DNA of 64,000 nt from Micrococcales bacterium (GTDB lineage Bacteria; Actinomycetota; Actinomycetes; S36-B12; UBA10799): NCBI GenBank assembly GCA_016719135.1, contig JADKAV010000009.1, positions 1 through 64,000 on the forward strand, given 5' to 3'. Under the pieces are notes generated by a model. It did no database searches and had not been told where the DNA came from. It saw nothing but the letters and a program-made list of their open reading frames with translations. Position numbers and translations under genes: made by a program. This document shows, piece after piece, positions 17,827-26,702 of this stretch. How positions within the stretch are numbered: the first letter of the stretch is position 1; each line of letters starts with the position of its first letter.

Positions 17827-17863
17827 GAAAGTGGGCCGCTGCTCAACGCAGCGACCCACTTCG
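17827..17863. terminator. Bidirectional hairpin between pheA and the NlpC/P60 gene
   Basis: GTGGGCCGCTGC pairs with GCAGCGACCCAC (one mismatch), flanked by CGAAA and TTCG. It lies 8 bp past the minus-strand stop at 17872 and would serve both converging genes. Confidence 0.65.
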
Positions 17864-17871
17864 CGGTGGAA

Positions 17872-18459
17872 TTAGCCTTCGATGATGCGTCCGGCACCGG
17901 CGAAACGTCCGCGCCAGTAGCCGTTGTTGACCCTGTCAATACGCACGTCGGTGCGCGGGTTGGTGGCGTGGATCATCTTGCCCTTGCCGATGTACATCGA
18001 CACGTGCTGTGAGCCGCCGCGACCGTAGAACAACAGGTCGCCGGGCTTGAGCCACTTCACGCCGACGCGGCGCGTGCGGTTCATCTGAGCACCTGAGTAG
18101 TGGGGCAGGTACTTGCCGGTCGCCTTTTTGTAGACGTATTGGGTGAAGCCGGAGCAGTCGAAGCGGTTCGGGCCTGCAGCACCGGCGACGTATTGCTTAC
18201 CGAGCTGGTTGAGGCTCACCCGGACCAGGGATGAGCGGGCACGGTTCGCACGCTTCTTCTGGCGCAGGCGCTTGGCCCGCTTCTTCTGAGCCTTGGACTT
18301 CTTGGCTTGTGCAACCGACGCCTTCGCCGAAACCGTAGGAGTCAGCGGAGCTGCCTGGGACGACGTCGCCGTGACCAGCGGAAGACCGCCGATCATCACG
18401 GCGCCGGCGCTCAGGACGGCGGCGGTGCGCATACGGGACTGGTGCGCGTCAGAGCGCAT
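17872..18459 (-). CDS. Secreted NlpC/P60 peptidoglycan endopeptidase
   Basis: A 195-residue protein with a signal peptide (residues 1-36), a strongly basic linker (residues 52-75, Lys/Arg rich) and an NlpC/P60 domain with catalytic Cys102 (DCSGF), His152 (QHVSMYIG) and His164. It cuts peptide stems of peptidoglycan. The ATG at 18459 follows AAGGAG. A c-di-AMP riboswitch lies in the 5' leader, so expression is tied to c-di-AMP level, as known for many actinobacterial wall hydrolases. Confidence 0.92.
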   Translation of the reverse strand: MRSDAHQSRMRTAAVLSAGAVMIGGLPLVTATSSQAAPLTPTVSAKASVAQAKKSKAQKKRAKRLRQKKRANRARSSLVRVSLNQLGKQYVAGAAGPNRFDCSGFTQYVYKKATGKYLPHYSGAQMNRTRRVGVKWLKPGDLLFYGRGGSQHVSMYIGKGKMIHATNPRTDVRIDRVNNGYWRGRFAGAGRIIEG

Positions 18460-18473
18460 GTATCTCTCCTTCT

Positions 18474-18640
18474 CATGCCGCCTGCCGGGTTAGCTGTCGG
18501 GCTCGGGCAGAGAAGTGCCCTACCGCTTTCGCGGATTCGCCCCAACTTCCTGGGTCCCCGGTGCATCAGTGATACTTCGGCGGGTTGAACCGGCCCGTCG
18601 GCTTTTCCGACGGTTCTTCCGGCTTCGCGTTACGAAGGTA
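18474..18640 (-). promoter_or_regulatory. ydaO/yuaA-type c-di-AMP riboswitch
   Basis: Read on the minus strand, the leader holds the conserved blocks in order: CCGGGGACCC, GGGGCGAATCCGCG, GCGGTAGGGCA, CTGCCCGAGCCCGACAGC, and CTAACCCGGCAGGCGGC, followed by the AAGGAG ribosome site of the wall hydrolase. The core GACAGCTAAC is at 18498-18489. High c-di-AMP normally turns such genes off. Confidence 0.9.
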
Positions 18641-18679
18641 CCCCGGATCAGGGGGTTGTTAATCCGACTGTGAATGAAC

Positions 18680-19414
18680 TCACGACCCTGTGAATTGGCT
18701 CACAGAGCGACCTTGCGCGAGGGCTTCGAGAAGCTGGGCGATACCGTCCGATTCGGGTCCGGGCAGCACGTGTTCTGTGGCCTGTTTAAGCCACAAATGT
18801 CCGGATTCGACGGTCATTGGGATGTCTGCAGACTGCAGCAGGGCCAAGTCGTTGGGCATGTCCCCGATCGCGATGAGGGTATGGCCCGGCCACAACTGCT
18901 CGCGGATGCGACGGACCGCTTTTGCTTTGGTCACGCCGCTGGGACCCATCTCGATCAGCAGCCGTCCATGGGAGGAATGTGTGGGCTCCACCAGATGTCC
19001 GGCAGCCTCACGCACGAGTGCCAGGATGTCGTCGGCCGCTGCGTGGTCCTGGTCGGGCAGGAACGCGAGGAGTTTGAGCGCGTGCCCGCGCCACACTTCG
19101 GTGTGGAACACGAAGTCAGAATGTGAGGTGAGCAGGACTTCGCGGACCTCGTCCACGACCTCGGGGTCGATGGCGTCGATGTTGATCGGCTCGTCGGCCT
19201 GCAGTGTGAGGGCACCATTCGCGCAGACCGTGATCGGTCGGTGCCCGGTCGCCTCGTACACGCTCGGCAGCCAGTCCGGCGGCCTGCCCGTCGCGTAGAT
19301 CACTTCGACCCCGCCATCGGATGCCGTGCGCAGGGCGTTGCGGGTCCTGTCCGAGACGCTGGAGTCGGGCCGCAGCAAGGTCCCGTCGAGATCGGTGGCG
19401 ATCAGGTAGGACAT
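18680..19414 (-). CDS. HAD-family (Cof-type) phosphatase
   Basis: A 244-residue HAD hydrolase. Motif I is DLDGTLL with the nucleophile Asp at residue 8, and motif IV is AIGDMPNDLALL. The cap between fits class IIB (Cof/sucrose-phosphatase). Probable substrate is a sugar phosphate, unproven. The start codon directly follows the serS stop (TAG ATG), so it is translated with serS. Confidence 0.85.
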   Translation of the reverse strand: MSYLIATDLDGTLLRPDSSVSDRTRNALRTASDGGVEVIYATGRPPDWLPSVYEATGHRPITVCANGALTLQADEPINIDAIDPEVVDEVREVLLTSHSDFVFHTEVWRGHALKLLAFLPDQDHAAADDILALVREAAGHLVEPTHSSHGRLLIEMGPSGVTKAKAVRRIREQLWPGHTLIAIGDMPNDLALLQSADIPMTVESGHLWLKQATEHVLPGPESDGIAQLLEALAQGRSVSQFTGS

Positions 19415-20676
19415 CTAGACCGGCGTCAGTTCGGACCGGCCCAAGTACGGTTGCAGGGCTTCGGGTACAGCCACGGATCCGTCGGCGCGTTGATGGTTCT
19501 CCAGCAATGCCACGATCGTGCGGGTGATCGCAGTCAGGGTGCCGTTGAGCGTGGCGACGGGCTTGGCGCCTTTCTCGGTCTTGCTGCGGATGCGCAGGCG
19601 CCGAGACTGGAACGTCGTGCAGTTGGACGTCGAAGTCAGTTCCCGGAAGCGGTGCTGGCTCGGGATCCAGGCCTCACAGTCGAACTTGCGGGCCGCGCTG
19701 GCGCCGAGGTCGCCGGTGGCCACATCGATGATCCGGAAAGGGATTTCCAGGGCTTCGAGGAACTGCACTTCGTAGCTGAGCAGGCGCTGATGCTCAGCCT
19801 CGGCGTCCTCCGGCGCGCAGTAGGAGAACATCTCGACCTTGTCGAACCAATGCACGCGGAAGATGCCGCGGGTGTCCTTGCCATGCGACCCGGCCTCGCG
19901 ACGGAAACACGGCGAGAACCCGGCGTAGCGCAGTGGCAGCGACTCAAGGATCTCGTCGCTGTGGTACGCCGCCAACGGGACTTCCGCGGTCCCCACGAGG
20001 TACATGTCGTCGTCGGCGAGGTGGTACACGTTCTCCGCGGCCTGTCCGAGGAAGCCGGTGCCCGCCATGGCCTCCGGGCGGACCAGAGCCGGCGGGATGA
20101 CCGGTGTGAATCCGTTGCGCTGAGCCTGCGCCATGGCCAGGTTCACCAGGGCCAGTTCCAGCAGTGCTCCCTGGCCAGTCAAGTAGTAGAACCGTGAGCC
20201 GGAGACCTTCGCGCCGCGGGCCACGTCGATGGCGCCGAGAAGTTCGCCGATCTCAAGATGGTCGCGGGGGCAAACCCCTCCTTCTCGAAGTCACGCGGTG
20301 TCCCCCGCTTGTCGATGACGGTGAAGTCCTCCTCTCCGCCCACGGGCGCCGACTCATCGACCAGGTTCGACAGTGGCTCGACGGCGCGGTGGAAGGCCTC
20401 CTCGGCCTCGCGCACGTGCGCCTCGGCCTGTTTGACCCGTCCGGACAGTTCCTTGGTCCGTACCAGCAGTGCGGGGCGGGTGTCGGCGTCGGCGGCGGCG
20501 ACCTGTCGCCCGAGGTCCTTCTGCTCGGCGCGCAGACGTTCGAAGTCGGTCAGTGCCGCGCGGTGAGCAGAGTCTGCCGCAACCGCGGCATCCACCAGGT
20601 TCGGATCCTCACCGCGTCGGGTCTGGGACTCTCGCACCCGGTCGGGGTCGGTTCGCAGGATGTGCAGGTCGATCAC
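19415..20676 (-). CDS. serS: Seryl-tRNA synthetase, interrupted by a one-base frameshift
   Basis: The N-terminal part has the coiled-coil tRNA-binding arm (residues about 30-105). The second part has the class II core with motif 2 ([13 protein letters not shown], then [14 protein letters not shown]) and motif 3 near the end. The frame breaks at the run of five C near 20271-20275. Adding one C joins EKEGFAP to [18 protein letters not shown], giving a 420-residue protein of normal length. SerRS is essential, so the break is almost certainly a sequence error. GTG start at 20676, with TACTCT 6 nt before it (leaderless). Confidence 0.9.
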
Positions 20677-20799
20677 CTGTCGAGAGTATCGAGGACCAGC
20701 GACATCGCCGGGTGGCGGATCGGTGGCCGGTCTGCGGCACGGGTCCGGAAGTCAACGTTTGGCACCTAGGGACAGCACGGGGAGCGCAGCGCTGGCAGC

Positions 20800-21771
20800 T
20801 CAGGCCAACCCCGCCTCCCGCAGCCATGCCTCGCTGCGCGCCATGCCGTCGTCCAGGGGCACCTGTACCTGCCAGTCCAGAACCGCGGCCGCCTTGTCGG
20901 TCGGGAACTGCAGATCGCGCAGGTACTGCTTCAGTTGGTCGCGCGTCAGCGGGATTCCCAAAGGCAGCACCTCGGCCGCGATGGCGATGATCCGGGCGAC
21001 CGGGACGGGCACCCGCCGGGGAGCCCGGCCTGCCATGTCGCCGTAGTACCCGAAGAACTGCGGCCAGCCGATGCTGCGGTCCACGCAAGTGAATGCCTCC
21101 CCCGCGGCCTGCGGGACAGCGGCGCAACGGATCAGCATGTCCACCACGTCGTCGACGTACACCGGGTAGGCATGACCTCCCGAGCCGAACAGCACCGGCA
21201 CGCCCTTCTTGACCAGCCGGTACATGCCCACGGTCCAGCCCGAAGAACCCGGTCCGTAGACCATGCCCGGTCGAACGATGACCAGTTCGATGCCGGTCTC
21301 CTCCGCGGCGCGGCGGGCGGCTTGTTCCCCCAGCGCCTTGGTGCGCCCGTACAGATCCCGCTGGGTGGTGTCCAGGGGGCTGTCCTCGGTGATGACGTCG
21401 TGGTCCGGCAGTCCGTAGGCGGCCACGCTGCTGACCAACACCACGCGTCGGCAACCAGCTAACGCTGCGGACCGGACCAGGGATTCGGTCGCGGTCACAT
21501 TGATCGCGTGGGCAGCAGCGGAGTCCTCATCGCGACGTGGAAGCCACGCCGCCACATGGAACACCACCTCGTGCCCGGGCAGCAGTTCAGCGAGTCGATC
21601 CGCATCCAGCAGGTCGCACTGTTGGTGTTCGACTCCGGCCGGGGCCGGTTCGCGGAAGGTACGGCCCAGTCCGGTGACCCGTGCGCCGTGATCGCAGGCG
21701 AGGATCTCGGCCAGCCGACCGCCGATGAAGCCGCTGGCTCCGGTGACCAGGACGGGGGTCTCTGTGAGCAT
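20800..21771 (-). CDS. NAD-dependent epimerase/dehydratase (extended SDR)
   Basis: A 323-residue extended SDR with VTGASGFIGGRLAE as the nucleotide loop and YGRTK as the catalytic Tyr-x-x-x-Lys. The overall pattern is like 3-beta-hydroxysteroid dehydrogenase/isomerase or dihydroflavonol reductase types. Substrate not assignable. TAGACT is 6 nt upstream of the ATG at 21771, so it is probably leaderless and monocistronic. Confidence 0.85.
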   Translation of the reverse strand: MLTETPVLVTGASGFIGGRLAEILACDHGARVTGLGRTFREPAPAGVEHQQCDLLDADRLAELLPGHEVVFHVAAWLPRRDEDSAAAHAINVTATESLVRSAALAGCRRVVLVSSVAAYGLPDHDVITEDSPLDTTQRDLYGRTKALGEQAARRAAEETGIELVIVRPGMVYGPGSSGWTVGMYRLVKKGVPVLFGSGGHAYPVYVDDVVDMLIRCAAVPQAAGEAFTCVDRSIGWPQFFGYYGDMAGRAPRRVPVPVARIIAIAAEVLPLGIPLTRDQLKQYLRDLQFPTDKAAAVLDWQVQVPLDDGMARSEAWLREAGLA

Positions 21772-21798
21772 TCGGCCAGTCTAGGAGCGAGGGCTGCG

Positions 21799-22281
21799 TT
21801 ACAGGTACGGTCCGCTCTGCGGTCGGGGCATCGGCGCGGGGTTCTCGGAGCCCTCGATCGCTTGGCGTCGCATCTGCTCCAACTGCGCGCGGGCCGCCAT
21901 CTGCTGGGCGAACAGCGCCGTCTGGATCCCGTGGAAGAGGCCCTCGAGCCAGCCCACGAGCTGCGCCTGCGCGATCCGCAATTCCGCCTCGCTGGGGACA
22001 CTGTCGTCGGTGAAGGGCAGGCTCAACCGGTCCAGTTCCTCGATGAGTTCGGGGGCAAGGCCGTCCTCGAGTTCCTTGATCGAGGTGGCGTGGATCTGCT
22101 TGAGACGCTGGCGGGCCGCTTCGTCCAGGGGCGCACTCTTCACCTCATCCAGCAGCTGTTTGATCATGCTGCCGATGCGCATCACCTTGGCGGGTTGCTC
22201 GACGAGGCCGGCCACGTTCTGGCCATCGTTGTCGTGCGGCATCACGACAACGTTCGGGTGGCCGTCGGGTTGTTCAGTCAT
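21799..22281 (-). CDS. bpa: Bacterial proteasome activator Bpa (PafE)
   Basis: A 160-residue helical protein matching the Bpa family: VEQPAKVMRIGSMIKQLLDE, LKQIHATSIKELEDGLAPEL, SEAELRIAQAQLVGWLEGLF. It ends in GPYL, close to the C-terminal GQYL that docks Bpa rings onto the 20S proteasome. Bpa acts as an ATP-independent activator for unfolded proteins. It overlaps the upstream K+ channel gene by 8 bp. No proteasome subunit is in the window. Confidence 0.88.
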   Translation of the reverse strand: MTEQPDGHPNVVVMPHDNDGQNVAGLVEQPAKVMRIGSMIKQLLDEVKSAPLDEAARQRLKQIHATSIKELEDGLAPELIEELDRLSLPFTDDSVPSEAELRIAQAQLVGWLEGLFHGIQTALFAQQMAARAQLEQMRRQAIEGSENPAPMPRPQSGPYL

Positions 22282-23383
22282 CCGAGAACTCCGATCTGCG
22301 GGGGTGCTTCTGGCCCTGCCTGATGGTCACAATCCTGTCGCCCTTCTGCAGGACCCGCAGCGCGTCAGTGTCGAACCGGTAGAGGTGATCGCCGCGCTGC
22401 ACGGCCAGCAGCATCTCGCCAGCCTCAGACAACTGCGCCGGGGAGAGGCCGAGTTCGGCGCGTCCGACTTCCCGCTCACGAACCTCGAGGCCCTCCGACG
22501 GGTCGAGCAAGTCTTCCATGAGTTCGCCGGCGATCGGGTGGACCAGCTGCATCCCCAGCAGACGTCCGGCGGCTTCTGCGGTGGTGATCACCTGATCGGC
22601 GCCGGACTGCTTGAGAACGTTCGCGCTGGCCTGCTCGCGGGCGGCAGCCACCAACTTCGTCCTGGGCGCCAGTTTGCGCACCGCCAGCGTGACGAGCACG
22701 GCCACGTCGTCGCGGTCCACAGCGACGATCACCTTGCCCGCAGTGGGGACGTCGGCATGAGTCAGCACTTCTTCGCGACGGGCGTCACCCAAGATTCCCG
22801 CCACCCCCGGGTACTCGTCGGAGTCCGGGTCGAGTGGGTCCTTGCGGGTCGGGCGGGTGGCGTCCTCGACCGCGGCGGCGTCGTTGGCGATGACCACGAT
22901 CCGTTCCGGTTCGATGTCGTTGTCCAGGAGCATGCGCACGGCTGAGCGCCCTTTGACGCCGTATCCGATGACGACGGTGTGATCCTTCAACTTCTTCCTC
23001 CAGCGGCGTTCGCGGAACTCGTTGCGCGTGCGTGCGGTGAGCACCTCCAGGGCGCTACCGACCAAAACGATCAGGAAGAGCACCCGCAGGGGTGTGATCA
23101 GGAAGATGTTCACCAGCCGCGCTTGGTCTGTGGCCGGGGTGATGTCCCCGTACCCCGTCGTCGACAGCGAAACCGTGGCGAAGTACAAGGCGTCGACGAA
23201 GTCGACCGGGGTGCCGGTGTTGTCCTGGTACTGGCTGCGCTGGACGTAGACCAGCATGGTGGTGGCTGCGATGGCGAAGAATGCGATCGCTACCCGAACC
23301 AGCACGGACCCAACCGGGCTGAGCCGCAGTTCCGGAAGCGACAATCGACCGCCGAGGCCGGCGTCGTCGTCGCGCTCACTCAC
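22274..23383 (-). CDS. Potassium channel with RCK (TrkA-N) domain
   Basis: Two membrane helices frame the selectivity filter TTGYGD, followed by an RCK Rossmann domain (VVIGYGVKGRSAVRMLL) and a C-terminal TrkA-C part, 369 residues from the GTG at 23383. This start gives SERDDDAG; an alternative lies 36 bp upstream. It is a ligand-gated K+ channel of the MthK/Kch type at the inner membrane. Co-transcribed with bpa, an arrangement without obvious functional reason. Confidence 0.88.
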   Translation of the reverse strand: MSERDDDAGLGGRLSLPELRLSPVGSVLVRVAIAFFAIAATTMLVYVQRSQYQDNTGTPVDFVDALYFATVSLSTTGYGDITPATDQARLVNIFLITPLRVLFLIVLVGSALEVLTARTRNEFRERRWRKKLKDHTVVIGYGVKGRSAVRMLLDNDIEPERIVVIANDAAAVEDATRPTRKDPLDPDSDEYPGVAGILGDARREEVLTHADVPTAGKVIVAVDRDDVAVLVTLAVRKLAPRTKLVAAAREQASANVLKQSGADQVITTAEAAGRLLGMQLVHPIAGELMEDLLDPSEGLEVREREVGRAELGLSPAQLSEAGEMLLAVQRGDHLYRFDTDALRVLQKGDRIVTIRQGQKHPRRSEFSDD

Positions 23384-23475
23384 GCAGCGCAACCTACCAG
23401 CAGTGGTGGCTGGAGCCACGGCCGAACCACCCGCCGGGTTGGTGTGAGTCTGGTGGGGCGCATCGCCCCCTGTGC

Positions 23476-23512
23476 TTGACCGCAGACCAAACTTGACACT
23501 AGCGTCAAGTTC
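23476..23512 (+). promoter_or_regulatory. Promoter and 22-bp palindromic operator of the carboxyltransferase gene
   Basis: -35 TTGACC at 23476-23481 and -10 TAGCGT at 23500-23505 (18-bp spacer), with the ATG 7 nt after the -10, so no leader. The palindrome AACTTGAC-N6-GTCAAGTT fills 23490-23511 and covers the -10 box. An identical site controls 29649. The likely ligand is the TetR protein encoded at 33460 (inference). Confidence 0.8.
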
Positions 23513-25120
23513 ATGGGCGCACTACGTTCGATGATCGACACCGGCTCCGAGCAGTTCACGAGTAACCGCACGGCGATGCTTGAGGCTTTGGCCGAAGTGC
23601 ACAGCTTGCAGGCCGCCGTCGCCGCGGGTGGCGGCTCGACCGATCCTGGCAAGAATGCCCGCACCGTCGCCCGCCTGCGTTCGCGGGGCAAACTGCTTCC
23701 ACGCGAGCGCATCGCGTATCTGCTGGATGCCGGCAGTGCATTCCTTGAGCTCAGCCCGCTGGCGGGTTGGGGGACGCAGGACCCGGTGGGAGCGGGACTT
23801 GTGACCGGGATCGGCACGATCAGCGGTATCGAGTGCGTGATCGTGGCCAACGATCCGACGGTGAAGGGCGGCGCACAGGGACCCTCTTCGGTGCGAAAGG
23901 GTCTGCGTGCCATGGACATCGCGCGGCAGAACCGGCTTCCGTTGATCAGCCTCACCGAGTCCGCCGGCGCTGACCTTCCGCAGCAGGCGGAGATCTTCGT
24001 GCCCGGTGGCGCCAGTTTCAAGAACCTCACGCAACTGTCGGCGGCGGGCATCCCGACGGTGACGATGGTCTTCGGATCGTCGACCGCCGGCGGCGCGTAC
24101 GTACCGGGAATGAGCGACTACGTGGTGCTGCAGAAGGAGGCCGCCAAGGTCTATCTCGGTGGTCCGCCCCTGGTGAAGATGGCCATCGACGAGGACGCCG
24201 ACGAAGAAGAGCTCGGTGGCGCGGAGATGCATGCGCGGATCTCCGGGCTCGGTGACTACTTGGCGCAGGACGAGCCCGATGCCCTGCGGATCGGCCGGGA
24301 GATCGTGGAGCACCTGCGTTGGCGCAAGCAGGGACCCGGTCCGGACCGCGCGCCGGTGGCACCGCGCTACGACCCTGAGGAACTGCTGGGTATCGCCTCG
24401 GCAGACGTCCGGGTGCCGTTCGACGTCCATGACGTGCTGGCCCGGGTGCTCGACGACAGCGCGTTCGAGGAGTTCAAGCCGCTCTATGGAACGACGCTGG
24501 TCACCGGGTGGGGCCACATCAGCGGCTACCCGGTGGGCGTGCTCGGCAACAACGGCATCCTGTTCAGCGAGGAGTCGCACAAGGGTGCGCAGTTCATTCA
24601 GATGTGCAACCGGATGGACGTGCCGATCATCTTTGTGCAGAACATCACCGGATTCATGGTGGGCACCCGCTACGAGCAGGGCGGCATCATCAAGGACGGC
24701 GCCAAGCTCATCAACGCGGTGTCCAACTCGACGGTTCCGCACATCACGTTGATGGTCGGGGCTTCATACGGCGCGGGCAACTACGGCATGAGCGGACGGG
24801 CCTACGACCCCCGGTTCGTGTTCACCTGGCCCAACCACCGAATCGCGGTCATGGGACCCAAGCAGCTGGCCGGGGTGCTGACGATCGTGGCTAAGCAGAA
24901 GGCCGGCGACGCTTTCGATGAGGCGGCCTTCGCGCCGATCCGGGATGCGTTTGAGAAGCAGGTCGAGGATCAGTCGACGGCGCTGTTCGCGACAGGCAGG
25001 TTGTGGGACGACGGCATCATCGACCCGCGGGATACCCGAACGGTGCTGGGGTTGGCGTTGTCCGCGACGCACTCAGCACCGGTTGCGGGCACGTCGAACT
25101 ACGGCATTTGGCGCATGTGA
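23513..25120 (+). CDS. Acyl-CoA carboxylase carboxyltransferase subunit (methylcrotonyl/geranyl-CoA type)
   Basis: A 535-residue carboxyltransferase with both crotonase-like halves: [19 protein letters not shown] and [18 protein letters not shown] in the N half, [19 protein letters not shown] and [17 protein letters not shown] in the C half. Best fit is the beta subunit of 3-methylcrotonyl-CoA carboxylase or the related geranyl-CoA carboxylase. Its partner subunit is at 29649, 4.5 kb away with other genes between, yet both share the same operator. The mRNA starts at or next to the ATG. Confidence 0.9.
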   Translation: MGALRSMIDTGSEQFTSNRTAMLEALAEVHSLQAAVAAGGGSTDPGKNARTVARLRSRGKLLPRERIAYLLDAGSAFLELSPLAGWGTQDPVGAGLVTGIGTISGIECVIVANDPTVKGGAQGPSSVRKGLRAMDIARQNRLPLISLTESAGADLPQQAEIFVPGGASFKNLTQLSAAGIPTVTMVFGSSTAGGAYVPGMSDYVVLQKEAAKVYLGGPPLVKMAIDEDADEEELGGAEMHARISGLGDYLAQDEPDALRIGREIVEHLRWRKQGPGPDRAPVAPRYDPEELLGIASADVRVPFDVHDVLARVLDDSAFEEFKPLYGTTLVTGWGHISGYPVGVLGNNGILFSEESHKGAQFIQMCNRMDVPIIFVQNITGFMVGTRYEQGGIIKDGAKLINAVSNSTVPHITLMVGASYGAGNYGMSGRAYDPRFVFTWPNHRIAVMGPKQLAGVLTIVAKQKAGDAFDEAAFAPIRDAFEKQVEDQSTALFATGRLWDDGIIDPRDTRTVLGLALSATHSAPVAGTSNYGIWRM

Positions 25121-25132
25121 GGAGTGGGTCGG

Positions 25133-25260
25133 GGCTGTTGAGGGCGACGAAGTTGGGCACTTTGGACAGGCAGAACCCCCAACAACGTCGCCCTTAAAAT
25201 TGGGGTCCGATGCAGACCTCGTGAGGACAACGTCGCCCTTAAACTCGGGGGTCCGAAGCC
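25133..25260. repeat. Intergenic repeat with hairpin potential between converging genes
   Basis: ACGTCGCCCTTAAA occurs twice in direct orientation (25185 and 25230 regions), each followed by a GGGGTCCGA-like block. AGGGCGACG at about 25141 pairs with the first CGTCGCCCT, and TTGGG with CCCAA inside. It may work as a bidirectional terminator. Confidence 0.6.
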
Positions 25261-25268
25261 TGCGTCGG

Positions 25269-26702
25269 CTACTCCTCAGGCCAGTCCCCAAGAGTGTCCA
25301 GATACATCTGCCGGACCTCGGCGATCCGCTCGTCGAGATCCTCGCGCGTCCAGTCTTCGGTCGGAACCGGCGGGAGTACAGCCACATCCACCGTCCCCGG
25401 ATGGATCACCATCGAATGCGCGGCCATGATCTGACCGGCGTTGCGCATCACGATCGGCACTACCGGAACTCCCGCTTGCATGGCCATGTGGAACGGGCCC
25501 TTCTTGAAGGGCAACAACCGCGGCGTCGGTGACCGTGTACCTTCAGGCGCGATGGCGATGGACTTACCACTGCGCAGCGACTCCACGGCGGGCTCCAGGC
25601 CCTTACGCGCTTCGGCGCTGTTGCTGCGATCGATATAGGCGACGTCGGCGAGATAACCGATGGGGCCGAAGAACGGGTCCTTTTCGAGAGACTTCTTGGC
25701 GACTCCCGTGAAGTCCTTGCGCAGCAATGAACCAAGTACGAACACGTCGAGTTGGCTCTGGTGGTTGAACAAGAAGACCGCTGGTCGTGCCGCCCAGATG
25801 TTCTCCTCGCCGATCACGTGCAGACGCACTCCGGCTGATGCCAGCACCAGGTCGCAGCCGACGCTGGCTGCGACGTTGGCGCCCAGGGATCGGCTGCGGT
25901 TGAGGACCGCGAGTCCGGCTGCCGCAGCGACGCTACCGGCGAACATGCCGACCGCCGCAGCGCTGCGTCCGACATCAACGATCGAGGTGGAACGCGGCGT
26001 GTTCAGCGTGCAGGACGGCCAGCCCCGCTCTTTGGCAATGTCGTGCAGTTCTTGGTCCGGATTCAGCGCGCACGGATAACCGACCAGCTCCAGGAACGGC
26101 AGGTCCTCCTCGCCATTGGAGTAGGCGAAGGACATCTCAAGGTCGATGCCAGCCTCGTCGGCGAACTCGATGACCGCGTCTGCCTTGCCCTGCCCCCAGC
26201 GGATGTCGCTGCCCAACTCACCGGTGATGATCCCGTCCTTCTCCTCCATCTCCGTGGCGATGATGTGGTCGATGCCCAAGTCGTCGGCAGTGGCCTGGAT
26301 CTGCGGACGTGTGGCCGAGGACGCGATCACGACGGTGTGGCCCTTGCGTCGGTGGGCCTCGATGAGCAATCGCGCGTCGGGGTAGATCATCCCGGCGATC
26401 TTCCGACTGAAGACGTTGGCTGCCCACGCGTCCATCTCATCGACCTCGCGGCCGGCCTGCCCCTGCACGCCCACGCGCATCATCTCCGACACGTCATGTC
26501 CACGACGCTCGACGTTGATGCTCTCCGTGACTGTCTTGACGACCTCGCTAACTGAGATCTCGCCACGACGCAGGCGGTACTTGAAGAACGCCGCAGCGGA
26601 GTAGCCAGCGATCAGCGTCCCGTCAAAGTCGAGGAACGCGCCGATCTGCGGGCCTTCATGGGAGCTGTCGATCTGCTCGATCAGCCACTCGATGTCAGCC
26701 AC
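25269..26702 (-). CDS. HAD-IB phosphatase fused to 1-acylglycerol-3-phosphate acyltransferase (PlsC)
   Basis: A 477-residue two-domain protein. Residues 1-240 form an SerB-like HAD domain (FLDFDGTLIAGYSA, IASSATRPQIQA, SNGEEDLPFL). Residues 270-470 form a PlsC acyltransferase (NHQSQLDVFVLGSL with the HX4D site, and APEGTRSPTPRLLPF). The fusion suggests a step of phosphatidate or diacylglycerol synthesis at the membrane. GTG start at 26702 overlaps the stop of the next-upstream gene by 8 bp, so the acyltransferase pair is co-translated. Confidence 0.9.
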   Translation of the reverse strand: MADIEWLIEQIDSSHEGPQIGAFLDFDGTLIAGYSAAAFFKYRLRRGEISVSEVVKTVTESINVERRGHDVSEMMRVGVQGQAGREVDEMDAWAANVFSRKIAGMIYPDARLLIEAHRRKGHTVVIASSATRPQIQATADDLGIDHIIATEMEEKDGIITGELGSDIRWGQGKADAVIEFADEAGIDLEMSFAYSNGEEDLPFLELVGYPCALNPDQELHDIAKERGWPSCTLNTPRSTSIVDVGRSAAAVGMFAGSVAAAAGLAVLNRSRSLGANVAASVGCDLVLASAGVRLHVIGEENIWAARPAVFLFNHQSQLDVFVLGSLLRKDFTGVAKKSLEKDPFFGPIGYLADVAYIDRSNSAEARKGLEPAVESLRSGKSIAIAPEGTRSPTPRLLPFKKGPFHMAMQAGVPVVPIVMRNAGQIMAAHSMVIHPGTVDVAVLPPVPTEDWTREDLDERIAEVRQMYLDTLGDWPEE

